Below are positions 27,816-36,660 of a stretch of 64,000 nucleotides of DNA, piece by piece. The stretch is from contig NZ_JAENIK010000012.1 in the NCBI RefSeq assembly GCF_016595465.1, forward strand, positions 1,106,302 to 1,170,301, given 5' to 3'. Position 1 is the stretch's first letter. Every line of letters begins with the position of its first letter. Under the pieces are notes generated by a model. That model was not told the origin of the DNA. It worked only from the letters and a program-made list of their open reading frames with translations, and did not search any database. The stretch is from Luteolibacter yonseiensis (GTDB lineage: Bacteria > Verrucomicrobiota > Verrucomicrobiia > Verrucomicrobiales > Akkermansiaceae). The position numbers and the translations under genes are program-made.

Positions 27816-27833
27816 TGGAAAATCGATTTTCCA
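27816..27833. promoter_or_regulatory. 18-base perfect palindrome
   Basis: TGGAAAATCGATTTTCCA, exactly self-complementary, 76-93 bases upstream of the glycine-zipper start and therefore positioned as an operator for that gene. A second, shorter inverted repeat (CAATCTG, 6 bases, CAGATTG) lies at 27880-27899 just after the stop of the next leftward gene. Confidence 0.45.
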
Positions 27834-27914
27834 GCAGACCGGAGGTTCCCCATGTCGCGTTACGGACAAGAGCATATTGCAATCTGGCGTTGCAGATTGG
27901 GACAAGCAGCCATC

Positions 27915-28334
27915 CTACCCTTGGAAGGAAGCCGGGTCACCTGCCGGATTCGATCCGGGACGCGCCAGTGATTCAACCAGCGGGGAAACCACTAGGGACT
28001 TGAGCACCACCGGGACCAAGGTTCCCGCCGCGAGTCGCAGCATCGAAGAGGTAAATCCAGGTGAATCCCCCGATTCGCGCACACGCCTTGAATTTCCGCG
28101 ATCATCCGGACGGTGACGCATGCGGCGGAAAACCAGCAGCGAGGCGACCGCCCCGATACCTAGCGTGGTAACCACAACCGCCGCCTTGTGACGATCAACC
28201 ACCTTGTGCATGACGACACCGGGGTTGAGCTCATGCTTCAACCGCCGCACCTCCACACCGATTTCCTCCCTGCTGGAGGCAAGGTCTTCAATCGCCCGCC
28301 GTCTCAATTCTGCCTGGGTTTTCTGAGTAGCCAT
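27915..28334 (-). CDS. Small membrane protein (DUF3618/YtxH-like) partner of the YihY-like gene
   Basis: 139 residues from MATQKTQAEL. The first ~50 residues are a charged helix (RRRAIEDLASSREEIGVEVRRLKHELNP), followed by a hydrophobic segment (AAVVVTTLGIGAVASLLVF) and a second one (MLRLAAGTLVPVVLKSLVVSPLVESLA). The layout matches DUF3618-like proteins that go with phage-holin-family membrane proteins in envelope stress loci. It overlaps the YihY-type gene by 31 bases, so it is probably co-translated. Confidence 0.75.
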   Translation of the reverse strand: MATQKTQAELRRRAIEDLASSREEIGVEVRRLKHELNPGVVMHKVVDRHKAAVVVTTLGIGAVASLLVFRRMRHRPDDRGNSRRVRESGDSPGFTSSMLRLAAGTLVPVVLKSLVVSPLVESLARPGSNPAGDPASFQG

Positions 28335-29650
28335 TCCCGGTCCTTTCTGAGTTCGTTGAGAGTATCGGCAAACCACCTTGCCTTGGCAATGCGCCCCCAC
28401 ATCATGAGTCCGGCCACGGCGGCCACAAGAATGTGTCCCCCGCCCGTGATCCCGGCGGCGCCGACCCACGACCAGCCGAGGTAGCTGACAAGCCAGCCCA
28501 CCAGCGTGGTCACCAGCAGCAGCCAACCGGCGAAGATTGCCACGATGGCGATCGCCAGCCAGACAACGAGCGTGACCACATGCCGCAAGGCCTCGCGTGC
28601 CTCAATGGTGAGCAATGTTCCACGGGCTTCGACATATTTCAGGAACGGACCGGTCAATCGCTGGAAAAAATCCGGATGAACGTCCCGTGGCGGAGGTGGC
28701 TCATCACGTCCGATGGGGGAGCGGGTCCCGGGGCCGAGACCCTGTTGCGCACGATCCGTTTCGGTGACCGGCCGCGCGTTTTCGGTCGGCATGATGAGGC
28801 GCCCGCCAGCCTGGGCATAGACTTGGGTGAACTCCGCGCCAAAAAACAGGATGCATGAGGTATAGTAAACCCACAGCAACAGAAGGACCACCGAGCCCGC
28901 CGCACCATAGGCACTGGAGGTGCTTTCCCGTCCCAGATACCAGCCCAAAGCCGTCTTCCCCACCTCGAACAACAAACCGGTCACAATCGCGCCCACCCAA
29001 ACATCACCCCAGCCGACCCGGGCGTCGGGCAATATTTTGAAGATCATCGCGAAGAGCGTGGTGACGATGCCCAAGGAAATCACGAAAGCGATCATCCCCC
29101 ACACGACCGCCGGGATAGCGAGCGAGTGTCCGACAAAATGGTTCACCCCCGAGATCGCGGCGCTCAGCACGAGCGAGACCAGCAGCAGGAATCCGATCAC
29201 CAGCACCATCCCGAAGCTGAGCAGTTTTTCCCGGAAATGTGCCATCAATCCGATGTCCGGCTTCGGTTTCACCTCCCAGATCGTGTTCAAAGCGTCCTTG
29301 AGCTGGCCGAAAACTCCGGACGCCCCCACCATCAGCATGACAAATCCCGCGACAGTCGCCCAGATCCCCTGCGCGGGTTTGGAAGCGCTCTGGACCATGG
29401 ACTGGAGCGCCGCGGCGGATTGCGCCCCCACGTATCCCCTCAGCTCGTCGTAGAGTTGTCCGCTGACCGCCTCCGTGCCGAAGGCCAGTCCTGCGATCCC
29501 CATGGTGATCACCAGCAGCGGAGCGATTGAGAAAATCGAGTAGTAGGCCAGGGCCGCACTGAGCCGGAGGGCCTTGTCTTCCATCCAGTCGTCCAGCGAG
29601 CGCTTCAACAGCCCGATCCATGGAGTCTTCATACGAGGGGTGGGATTCAT
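28304..29650 (-). CDS. YihY/BrkB membrane protein with a fused holin-family C-terminal domain
   Basis: 448 residues. Residues ~10-285 are a YihY/BrkB-type domain with six or more hydrophobic segments (LSAALAYYSIFSIAPLLVITMGIAGLAFG, GLLFEVGKTALGWYLGRESTSSAYGAAGS, YYTSCILFFGAEFTQVYA). A proline-rich linker follows, then residues ~335-448 resemble the phage-holin/actinobacterial Holin-X family (FLKYVEARGTLLTIEAREALRHVVTLVV, LLLVTTLVGWLV, LNELRKDREWLL). These two domains are usually separate proteins. The role is unknown; the family is not a ribonuclease, despite old annotations of YihY as RNase BN. Confidence 0.9.
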   Translation of the reverse strand: MNPTPRMKTPWIGLLKRSLDDWMEDKALRLSAALAYYSIFSIAPLLVITMGIAGLAFGTEAVSGQLYDELRGYVGAQSAAALQSMVQSASKPAQGIWATVAGFVMLMVGASGVFGQLKDALNTIWEVKPKPDIGLMAHFREKLLSFGMVLVIGFLLLVSLVLSAAISGVNHFVGHSLAIPAVVWGMIAFVISLGIVTTLFAMIFKILPDARVGWGDVWVGAIVTGLLFEVGKTALGWYLGRESTSSAYGAAGSVVLLLLWVYYTSCILFFGAEFTQVYAQAGGRLIMPTENARPVTETDRAQQGLGPGTRSPIGRDEPPPPRDVHPDFFQRLTGPFLKYVEARGTLLTIEAREALRHVVTLVVWLAIAIVAIFAGWLLLVTTLVGWLVSYLGWSWVGAAGITGGGHILVAAVAGLMMWGRIAKARWFADTLNELRKDREWLLRKPRQN

Positions 29651-29768
29651 CGATCTTCACCACCTTGCATGAAACGGACCATCTCCGGATATCCGTCCAT
29701 ACGGGCGAAAGCAGCGGGCTTCCATCACTCTTGGAAAACAGGCCACATTGCATATGGGCAAATCCTGT

Positions 29769-29779
29769 TGCAATTTGCA
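29769..29779. promoter_or_regulatory. TGCAATTTGCA element upstream of MscS-type gene
   Basis: 11-base imperfect palindrome (TGCAA-T-TTGCA) in the 232-base divergent region between the YihY-type gene and the MscS-type gene, 104 bases before the MscS start. The identical 11-mer occurs at 21893-21903 and a near copy, TGCATTTTGCA, at 41415-41425. Confidence 0.4.
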
Positions 29780-29882
29780 GCCGGAGGAATACCGACGGAG
29801 TGGCCCAGGCTCCGGATCCAGCTCTCACGCCGACGGTTATGTCAGCGATGATCCGGGGCACACCTGTTGCTAGGCTCCGGTC

Positions 29883-30968
29883 ATGACCGAAAGCAATCCC
29901 TTGACGGCCTTCCTTGAACAGTTTCTCCCGGAGTGGTTCTTCGCCTCGAAATATGGCACCCCGCTCTGGGTTTGGATGAGCCTTCCCCTCCTCATCCTGA
30001 CCATTTCCGTGATCGTCAAGCTGGTGGGAGCCGTCTCGCTGCTGCTGCTCCGCCGGACGGGCCGGATGCAAAAGCAATGGCTGGTGGAGTCCATCTGTGA
30101 AGGCAGAAGCCCCTTGCAGGTGGCTCTCGGGGTGGTCATCTTCCGGGGCGCGAAAACCCTGCTGCCGATGTCCGCGCACCTTCAGGTTTTCCTCGGTTAC
30201 GCAGAGGCGGCGATCATCATTTTCTCCGCCATATGGTTCCTTCTCAACCTGACGGTTGCGATCGCGGAACGGCTCCGCGTTTTCCTGGATCGATCCGGAC
30301 GCTCGCATGCGAAGGCTGTCATCCCGCTGGCGAGAAAAGTCGCGAACACGGCCATCGTGATCATCGGAATCATGTTTTTCCTCCAGAACATGAACGTCAA
30401 CGTGGGTGCCATGTTGGCCGGACTGGGAATCGGAGGTCTGGCACTGGCACTCGCCGGGCAAAAGACCGTCGAGAATCTCTTCGGAGGAATCGCCCTCGTG
30501 ATGGACCAACCGGCGAGGGTGGGAGATCCCTGCAACTACGAAGGAGGAACGGGTGTGGTCGAGGATGTGGGCCTGAGGTCCACACGGATACGCACCCCTG
30601 ACCGCAGCGTGGTGACCATCCCCAATTCGAAGCTCGCGGAAATGAAGATCGAGAGTTTCGCATTCCGGGATCAGATCCTGCTCAAGTCTCTCGTGCGCCT
30701 CAGGTATGAGACGACCCCCGAACAAATGAAATCGGTGTTGGAAGGAATCAGGGGATTGCTTTCCGCGCATCCGGACATCGCGGAGAATGCCAGGGCAACC
30801 TTCAATTCCTTCTCCGACACGTCTTTGGACATTGAAATATTCGGCTATGTCAAATCATCGGATTACAATGTGTTTCTCGCGGTCAGGGAGAAGGTCTTTC
30901 TCGATATCATGGATGTCGTCGTGACGTCCGGCACCGCATTTTCAAGCCCTGCCCGGCAGCCGGTGTGA
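29883..30968 (+). CDS. MscS-family mechanosensitive ion channel
   Basis: 361 residues. About four membrane segments; the pore-lining helix is clear (MFFLQNMNVNVGAMLAGLGIGGLALALAGQKTVENLFGGI), with the Gly/Ala packing pattern of MscS TM3. The cytoplasmic beta domain follows (DPCNYEGGTGVVEDVGLRSTRIRT, VTIPNSKLAE). The C-terminal MscS_C domain is present. Longer than E. coli MscS by about 75 residues because of extra N-terminal helices. The channel releases solutes on hypo-osmotic shock. Its stop is eight bases from the convergent gene's stop. Confidence 0.93.
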   Translation: MTESNPLTAFLEQFLPEWFFASKYGTPLWVWMSLPLLILTISVIVKLVGAVSLLLLRRTGRMQKQWLVESICEGRSPLQVALGVVIFRGAKTLLPMSAHLQVFLGYAEAAIIIFSAIWFLLNLTVAIAERLRVFLDRSGRSHAKAVIPLARKVANTAIVIIGIMFFLQNMNVNVGAMLAGLGIGGLALALAGQKTVENLFGGIALVMDQPARVGDPCNYEGGTGVVEDVGLRSTRIRTPDRSVVTIPNSKLAEMKIESFAFRDQILLKSLVRLRYETTPEQMKSVLEGIRGLLSAHPDIAENARATFNSFSDTSLDIEIFGYVKSSDYNVFLAVREKVFLDIMDVVVTSGTAFSSPARQPV

Positions 30969-30976
30969 AGAAGGGT

Positions 30977-33900
30977 TCATCGGGTGATTCCCATCCGGTA
31001 GAACCTCCGGTCCGCACCTGTGGCGGTGTCCGTAACCTCGATGGGAGAGCCGGTCGCGATCTCGCTCCGCAGCGGTGTCCAGTCGATCAGATTCTCGCTC
31101 CATTCGATGCTGTAGCCCCGTCCGGCCGGAACGGTGGTGCCAAGGGTGAATGCCACCCGATCCGGGTTGCTCAGGTGCTGGACCGACAGCTGGTGGACCA
31201 CGAATGGCAAGGACTCGACTTCCACGACAGCGGAGGTGGTGCTGGCGCCCCCTCCGTCATAGGCCACCGCCCATACCGTGTGGGTGCCGGTTTTCAGGCC
31301 GCCCGCCCAGTTCCACGTGTAGGGGGGCGCGGCGACCTGCCCGAGCATCTTCCCATCCGCCCAGAACTCGACACGGTTCATCGTCCCGTCCGGATCGGTC
31401 GCGGAGGCGGCGAGGGTGACCTCATCGGTGGAGAACACGGCAGCTCCGGTGGAAGGCGATGTCAGAACGATGGCCGGTGGCAGATTCTGCGGTGGAGGCA
31501 CGGTCATCCTGGAGGATGGTATGATTTCCTCGATCTGGCTGGCGCTGGACCAGTAGAGCTTAGCCGAGGCGTTGCCTCCTCCCTCGTAGTATTCCATGAC
31601 AATGTCGTAGCTCTGGTTCGCGACGAGAGCGATGGTACCTGTCCACGACGTGGCTGCCTGGGGGCCCCAGTGGTCGATGATGAGACGGCCATCCACCCAT
31701 AGTCTCACGCCATCGTCGGTATTGGTGCGGAAGACATGGCTCTCGCTGTAACGAGGTGTGATTTTCCCGGACCAGCGCACGGAGAAATTGTCGGCATTGA
31801 CTCCGGCGACGGGATTGGCGTTCCCCCAGTCGAAGTTCACCGCGGCATCGGCGCGGACGCTCACGAGGTCGGTGAGGTTCGTGGAATTATAATACTCACC
31901 GCGCAGCCCCGCGACACCGGCAGTGTTCACGGTGACGCCGACGGACTGGCTTTCTCCGACTCCACCGGCGATGTCCGTGGCTCTTGCGGTCAGCGAGTGC
32001 GTGCCGTATACGGGACCGGTCCACAGATGGGAGTAAGGTTCCGTGGTATCCTCGCCGATCCTGATGCCGTCGATGAAGAACTCCACTTTGGTGATCGCCG
32101 TATCGACATCCTCCGCGATGACCTCGATGGGGACGGATGCCGGCTGATAAAAGATTCCCCCATCCGAGGGACTGGAGATCGCCAGCGCGGGCGCGATGTT
32201 GGAGATGACGTCGTAGCTGGTGATTTCAATGAAGCAGATCTTCGTGTTCACCGCATTGGCTCCTGTGGCGATCGTCAACCTGCCATCGGTGACATTGAAG
32301 GTGTTGCTGGCGTCCGCGAAGCGGGTTCCGTTGGAAATGGAAGCGTTCAACAGGGTTTGTCCCTCCACGGTGATGTGTTCGGTCTGGGTGCCAGACGTAT
32401 AGGTAGGATCCCCGGCGACCACACGGACCTTGTAGCGGGCGTTCGGCACCTGGATTTCCCACGAAGAGCCGCCCGCTATGGGAATGACGGTGTCATACCT
32501 CTGGTCGGGAGCGTTCACACTGTCATACTCAACGGGGGACGCCGGGTTGCTCCACCCATAACTGAAGCCGCTGCTCCGGAGCCCGTATGTCGAACCGGAG
32601 TCCGCCAGGTAGCCCGCCGGCACGGTGGCGGTGGCGGGCTGGAAATTGATCTTCGCCAGATAGGCCGGGCTGTTCGTATTGATGAAGGAGACGCTGTCAA
32701 AGTTGCTTTCCGCTAGTGTGGAATTGTTGTGGGAGGTGAGTGCCAGTCCGGCATAGATCGTGGTTCCCATCGTGATTGTGTCGCTGCCGATGAGCGACCA
32801 GGCCACACCGTTCGGCGAGGAATAGGCGGAGAAGGTCGTGCCCGCACGGACGAGCCTCACCCAATAGGGCGCGTCCACATTCGCCCCGGCGGTATGCACG
32901 GAGTCTCCGGCGGTGGTTTTCCTCCGCTGGAAAGCGGCACCGTTCCCAGGAGTGATGGCGGTGAATGCGGCGGTGGAATCCGCTGCCAGGGAATTCCGCA
33001 TCATCACTCCGGACTTGGTCCAGCCATCGACATTCTCAACATCGGCAACCCTCGCGATCACCTCGCCATCACCGGTGAAGGGACGATAGATGAAATGGAA
33101 GGAATCTCTCGTGCCCCATATGTCGTCCCCGGATGCGGAGAGGGTGAAAGTGCCGCTGTCATAGGTGGCGTCCCCGGCGACACCCACCGTGCCGATGTCG
33201 GCGTGCTGCCATGGCGCGGGCAACGGAGGCCCCTGGACGGTGATGTCCACGGCTGTGGAAAGCGCGGTGTTTCCAACCGTGTCGAGAGCCAGGGCGGCAA
33301 CCGAATGTCCTCCACGCAGCGCCCCGGTCCAGGTGAACTGGTAGGGCGGCGTGGCATCCTCGCCGATCTTGGTGCCGCCGTCATAGAACTCAACCTTGCT
33401 GATCCCGTCCGCGTCACTGGCGGTCGCGGCAAGCTGGATCGGCTGGCTTGCCAGATAAAGCCTGCTGGTTGCCGGAGAGGTGAGTGCCACAATCGGCGGG
33501 ATATTCGGGGTAAGCGAATTGATCCACTCCGCCAGCAGCTCCACGCCTGCACGGTCGATCACGTTCTTGGCCAGTGGCGGCATCTGGATTCCCCCGCCGA
33601 TCGTGTTCATGCGGCGGTGCAGCACGGAGTGGGTGACATCCTGCGGCATCACGACGCGGGCGCGGGGATCTCCCAGGTTGTTGGCAAGATTGCCGTAAAT
33701 GATTCCCTGCTGCGCAAGAGGAGTGTCGAAGCGGGCGTCCCAGAACGCATGCACACCGCCCGGCCGGTGACAGCTCGAACAGTTCGAATCCAGATAGGAG
33801 CGCGCGCGTTTTTCCAAGGAAGCGTTCGTGTCACCGGCCGCGGCGAGCGCGTCCAGATCCGGCAATTGGGTCTCCGGAGGAGGATTGTCGAAGAGTCCCA

Positions 33901-36409
33901 CGTGGCCCCATGACCGGAGCTGGTTGTCCACAACGCCGCCGGGATAATGGAAATCCCCGTTCAGCTGGCGGGTCTTCGGCCCCAGCACTCCGCCCGCGTT
34001 GTCATTGTGACAGGTCATGCAGTCGGTACGACTCGGGTAGTACCAGGGCTGCATCCGGACGTTCTGGAGCACGACCTTCGCCGTCGTGAGAGCGGAGTTG
34101 TTGTGGGATGTCGCGGCAAGACCGAAATAAAGGGTGTCCGGCAGATCGAGAGTCAGACGCGCGAATTCCGACCACGTCACACCGTCCACGCTGGAATAGC
34201 CGGTGAAGGTGTCCCCCTCCCGTTTCATCCGCAGCCACGTGTTCGGATAGTTGACCGTCGGCTGCGGGGACGCCGGATAAATCGCGGCGGACGGGCCGCC
34301 GGCAACGGTGCGGTATTGGTATTCGTAGCCGCCGACGTTGTTGTTCCGCGCGGCGTTGCTGGGGAAGACCATGGCATAAACGTGACGGCTGCCTGCCGTG
34401 AGGTTCTCGCGTGCCATCAGACCCACTTTGGTGTAAAGATCCGGCTGGGTGAGCGATGAAACCCGGACGGAGATGTCGAAATCGCCGGTCCGCTGCTGGG
34501 ACGCGAAATGGAATTGGTCGGAATTCCCCCAGATATCCGCGCCGCTGCCACTCACCGTGAGTTCGTCTCCAGTCCGGGTGGTTGCCCCGGCCAGACCGGG
34601 TGAGCCGATGTCGGCACCGGCAAGGGCACCAACCGGAGTGATGGCGACGGGTATGTTTTCAGTGATGGCACTGTCCATCAGGTCGGCGTCGCTGTTGTCG
34701 GCGCGCCATTTGTAGGTCGCGCCATAAACAGGGCCAGCGGCGGTCTTCACCAACAGGCGGGTCTCCAGACGTTTGTGAACGGCCGGGTTGTTGTCATCCA
34801 CCGGAAGCTCGAAATGTTTCACCAGCACCGATCCCGCCGGCCAGGTCCATTCTCCGGTCGCGTTGAAACCGACGGTCGTGCCGGTGGGAACGGTGGCCCA
34901 GCGGGATTTCACCGCACCATCCGACCAGAACGGCTGGTTGAGCGCGTAAGGAATCAGCTTCGGACTCGGAGTGAGAGCCGCCATGTTGCTGAAAACGCCG
35001 GTTTGCGAGAGCGTCGCCGGGAGCGGAGTTCCGGGAGGCGGACCACCGCGGGCGAGTTTGTAGATCTTCCCCGCCACGCTGCTCATCTGGCACAGGTAGA
35101 GTTCGCCCGCCGCATCGAGTCCGAACGAGGAAAGGCCGGTGTAGTTCGCGCCGGAACTCGGGCCGGGCCCGAAAGGCATCGTTGCGATGAGGATTTTCTT
35201 CGCCTTGGTGGTCGGCGTGTAGGAGGACTCGTCCAGCAGCCAGATCCTGTTGGTGACGTTGTCGCCGAATACATATTTCCCGACAAGCTCCGGAAACTCG
35301 GATCCCCGGTAAACATAACCTCCGATGACGGCGCTGCCCTCGCTATGCGGATAGTCGATGATGGGCCTCCTGTTCACCCCGATGTAGGGTGCGACGAGGT
35401 CTCCGTTGTAACCCTCGATGCGGTTCCATTGGAAGTTGAGTCCGGCCGGATCGCTGGGCTCGATCACGTGAACTTCCTCGAAAGCCCCCTCTCCCACATC
35501 TCCGATAAAAATCCGGTTGGTCGTGGCGTCGTGGGTCATCCGGTGCGGGCTGCGCAGGCCGAGGGCGAAAATCTCCTCCAACGCTCCCGGGACACCGACG
35601 AACGGATTGTCATTGGGAACATGATAGGCGTTCGGCCAGTTCGGTCCGACCTCCTCGAACGAGCGTTTCACCGGAGGATGACTGATCGCCCCCCCGCGCT
35701 TGTCGACATCGATGCGGATGAGACAGCCGAAGAGCGCGTTGCTGATGGACTGGTCGTTGGCGGCGCTGGCGTCATTGCCATTGGTCAGGTAGAGGAACCC
35801 GTCCGTCGGATGGAACATCATGCCGCCGCCGTTGTGCCAGGTGTTGTGGTCGATCTGGTCGATGATGATGTATTCCGAAGCGGGATCGACAATGCCGGTC
35901 GAGGGGTCCATGGTGAAACGTGCCAGCCGCTGGCGGGTGTTTGTGCCATTCGGCGGGCGCGTCGTCGGATTTCCAAGGACCGTTCCGGGAGTGACCCAGT
36001 TATACCAGAGATAGATGTGATGGTTGGTCGCGAACGCCGGGTGGAACGCCACCGCCAGCAGTCCCTCGTCATCCCAGCCCTGGCAACGGTTGCTGAGATC
36101 CAGAGCCAGTGTTTTGCTTGTCGTCGCCGGGTTGTTGACAAATGAATACATGCGGCCCTCACGTTCCCAAACGACCAGCTTGTCCGTGCCGGGAACCGGC
36201 AGGAGGCCGAGCGCGTTGACGAAGGTCAGGTTCGGAAAAGCCACGACCGTGCTCCAGTTGGTGGCGACGACCGGCGGAGTGGGTGGCATCACTCCATCAA
36301 GATAAGGGCCGACCTCCGGTCTGGATGTCAGGCCATGGCTTTGGGCTCCGGATCTGCCGGTGGCGAGCAGCGTGATGAGAAGCAGCGCGAGGATGAATGG
36401 GTTTCGCAT
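30977..36409 (-). CDS. Secreted PQQ-type sugar dehydrogenase / dihaem cytochrome with carbohydrate-binding-type domains
   Basis: 1810 residues; signal peptide at MRNPFILALLLITLL. Residues ~50-455 are a glucose/sorbosone dehydrogenase propeller (GWDDEGLLAVAFHP, FALGLRSPHRM, IGDVGEGAFEEV). Residues ~474-585 match the N-terminal part of the SO2930-type dihaem domain (NQPFWSDGAVKSRW, VLVKHFELPV, YKWRADNSDADLM). A DUF1349-like jelly roll (~600-787) interrupts it, and the cytochrome part resumes at ~797 with two CxxCH haem sites, C797-H801 and C877-H881, with MPPL at the end. Then come an Ig-like domain (967-1063), a second DUF1349 copy (1067-1240), a malectin-like domain (1250-1397), Ig (1407-1497), PA14 (1502-1637), Ig (1643-1733) and a C-terminal beta domain. 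It probably oxidises a glycan and passes electrons to the haems outside the inner membrane. Positions are approximate. Confidence 0.9.
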   Translation of the reverse strand: MRNPFILALLLITLLATGRSGAQSHGLTSRPEVGPYLDGVMPPTPPVVATNWSTVVAFPNLTFVNALGLLPVPGTDKLVVWEREGRMYSFVNNPATTSKTLALDLSNRCQGWDDEGLLAVAFHPAFATNHHIYLWYNWVTPGTVLGNPTTRPPNGTNTRQRLARFTMDPSTGIVDPASEYIIIDQIDHNTWHNGGGMMFHPTDGFLYLTNGNDASAANDQSISNALFGCLIRIDVDKRGGAISHPPVKRSFEEVGPNWPNAYHVPNDNPFVGVPGALEEIFALGLRSPHRMTHDATTNRIFIGDVGEGAFEEVHVIEPSDPAGLNFQWNRIEGYNGDLVAPYIGVNRRPIIDYPHSEGSAVIGGYVYRGSEFPELVGKYVFGDNVTNRIWLLDESSYTPTTKAKKILIATMPFGPGPSSGANYTGLSSFGLDAAGELYLCQMSSVAGKIYKLARGGPPPGTPLPATLSQTGVFSNMAALTPSPKLIPYALNQPFWSDGAVKSRWATVPTGTTVGFNATGEWTWPAGSVLVKHFELPVDDNNPAVHKRLETRLLVKTAAGPVYGATYKWRADNSDADLMDSAITENIPVAITPVGALAGADIGSPGLAGATTRTGDELTVSGSGADIWGNSDQFHFASQQRTGDFDISVRVSSLTQPDLYTKVGLMARENLTAGSRHVYAMVFPSNAARNNNVGGYEYQYRTVAGGPSAAIYPASPQPTVNYPNTWLRMKREGDTFTGYSSVDGVTWSEFARLTLDLPDTLYFGLAATSHNNSALTTAKVVLQNVRMQPWYYPSRTDCMTCHNDNAGGVLGPKTRQLNGDFHYPGGVVDNQLRSWGHVGLFDNPPPETQLPDLDALAAAGDTNASLEKRARSYLDSNCSSCHRPGGVHAFWDARFDTPLAQQGIIYGNLANNLGDPRARVVMPQDVTHSVLHRRMNTIGGGIQMPPLAKNVIDRAGVELLAEWINSLTPNIPPIVALTSPATSRLYLASQPIQLAATASDADGISKVEFYDGGTKIGEDATPPYQFTWTGALRGGHSVAALALDTVGNTALSTAVDITVQGPPLPAPWQHADIGTVGVAGDATYDSGTFTLSASGDDIWGTRDSFHFIYRPFTGDGEVIARVADVENVDGWTKSGVMMRNSLAADSTAAFTAITPGNGAAFQRRKTTAGDSVHTAGANVDAPYWVRLVRAGTTFSAYSSPNGVAWSLIGSDTITMGTTIYAGLALTSHNNSTLAESNFDSVSFINTNSPAYLAKINFQPATATVPAGYLADSGSTYGLRSSGFSYGWSNPASPVEYDSVNAPDQRYDTVIPIAGGSSWEIQVPNARYKVRVVAGDPTYTSGTQTEHITVEGQTLLNASISNGTRFADASNTFNVTDGRLTIATGANAVNTKICFIEITSYDVISNIAPALAISSPSDGGIFYQPASVPIEVIAEDVDTAITKVEFFIDGIRIGEDTTEPYSHLWTGPVYGTHSLTARATDIAGGVGESQSVGVTVNTAGVAGLRGEYYNSTNLTDLVSVRADAAVNFDWGNANPVAGVNADNFSVRWSGKITPRYSESHVFRTNTDDGVRLWVDGRLIIDHWGPQAATSWTGTIALVANQSYDIVMEYYEGGGNASAKLYWSSASQIEEIIPSSRMTVPPPQNLPPAIVLTSPSTGAAVFSTDEVTLAASATDPDGTMNRVEFWADGKMLGQVAAPPYTWNWAGGLKTGTHTVWAVAYDGGGASTTSAVVEVESLPFVVHQLSVQHLSNPDRVAFTLGTTVPAGRGYSIEWSENLIDWTPLRSEIATGSPIEVTDTATGADRRFYRMGITR

Positions 36410-36660
36410 ACGGTTGGGTTTGAGACCCACACCGGGTTGGGTGGACCCGGGTGGTTGAGGACTGCCCGTATGGCGGATGTTTTCAAACACAGGAGGAACA
36501 CCGGCCATCATGAGCAATGGGTATTTCGGCCAGATTTGAGAAAAACCGGATCAGCGGCGATGAAAATTTGGTGACAGTTTCTCCACATTGGAGGACTAGC
36601 CGGATAACCCCCTCTCCCCTGCCCGCCGACAACCTGCCCAACATGCCGGACAACCACTTT

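Noticed and set aside
27880..27899. Inverted repeat CAATCTG...CAGATTG as a terminator
   Set aside because: It lies beyond the stop of the small membrane protein gene, but the stem is only 7 bp, AT-containing, and has no T-run on the relevant strand.
29004..30770. A 588-codon minus-strand frame across the MscS gene and upstream gap
   Set aside because: It lies antisense to a clear MscS channel and in another frame of the YihY gene, with no recognisable domain or signal.
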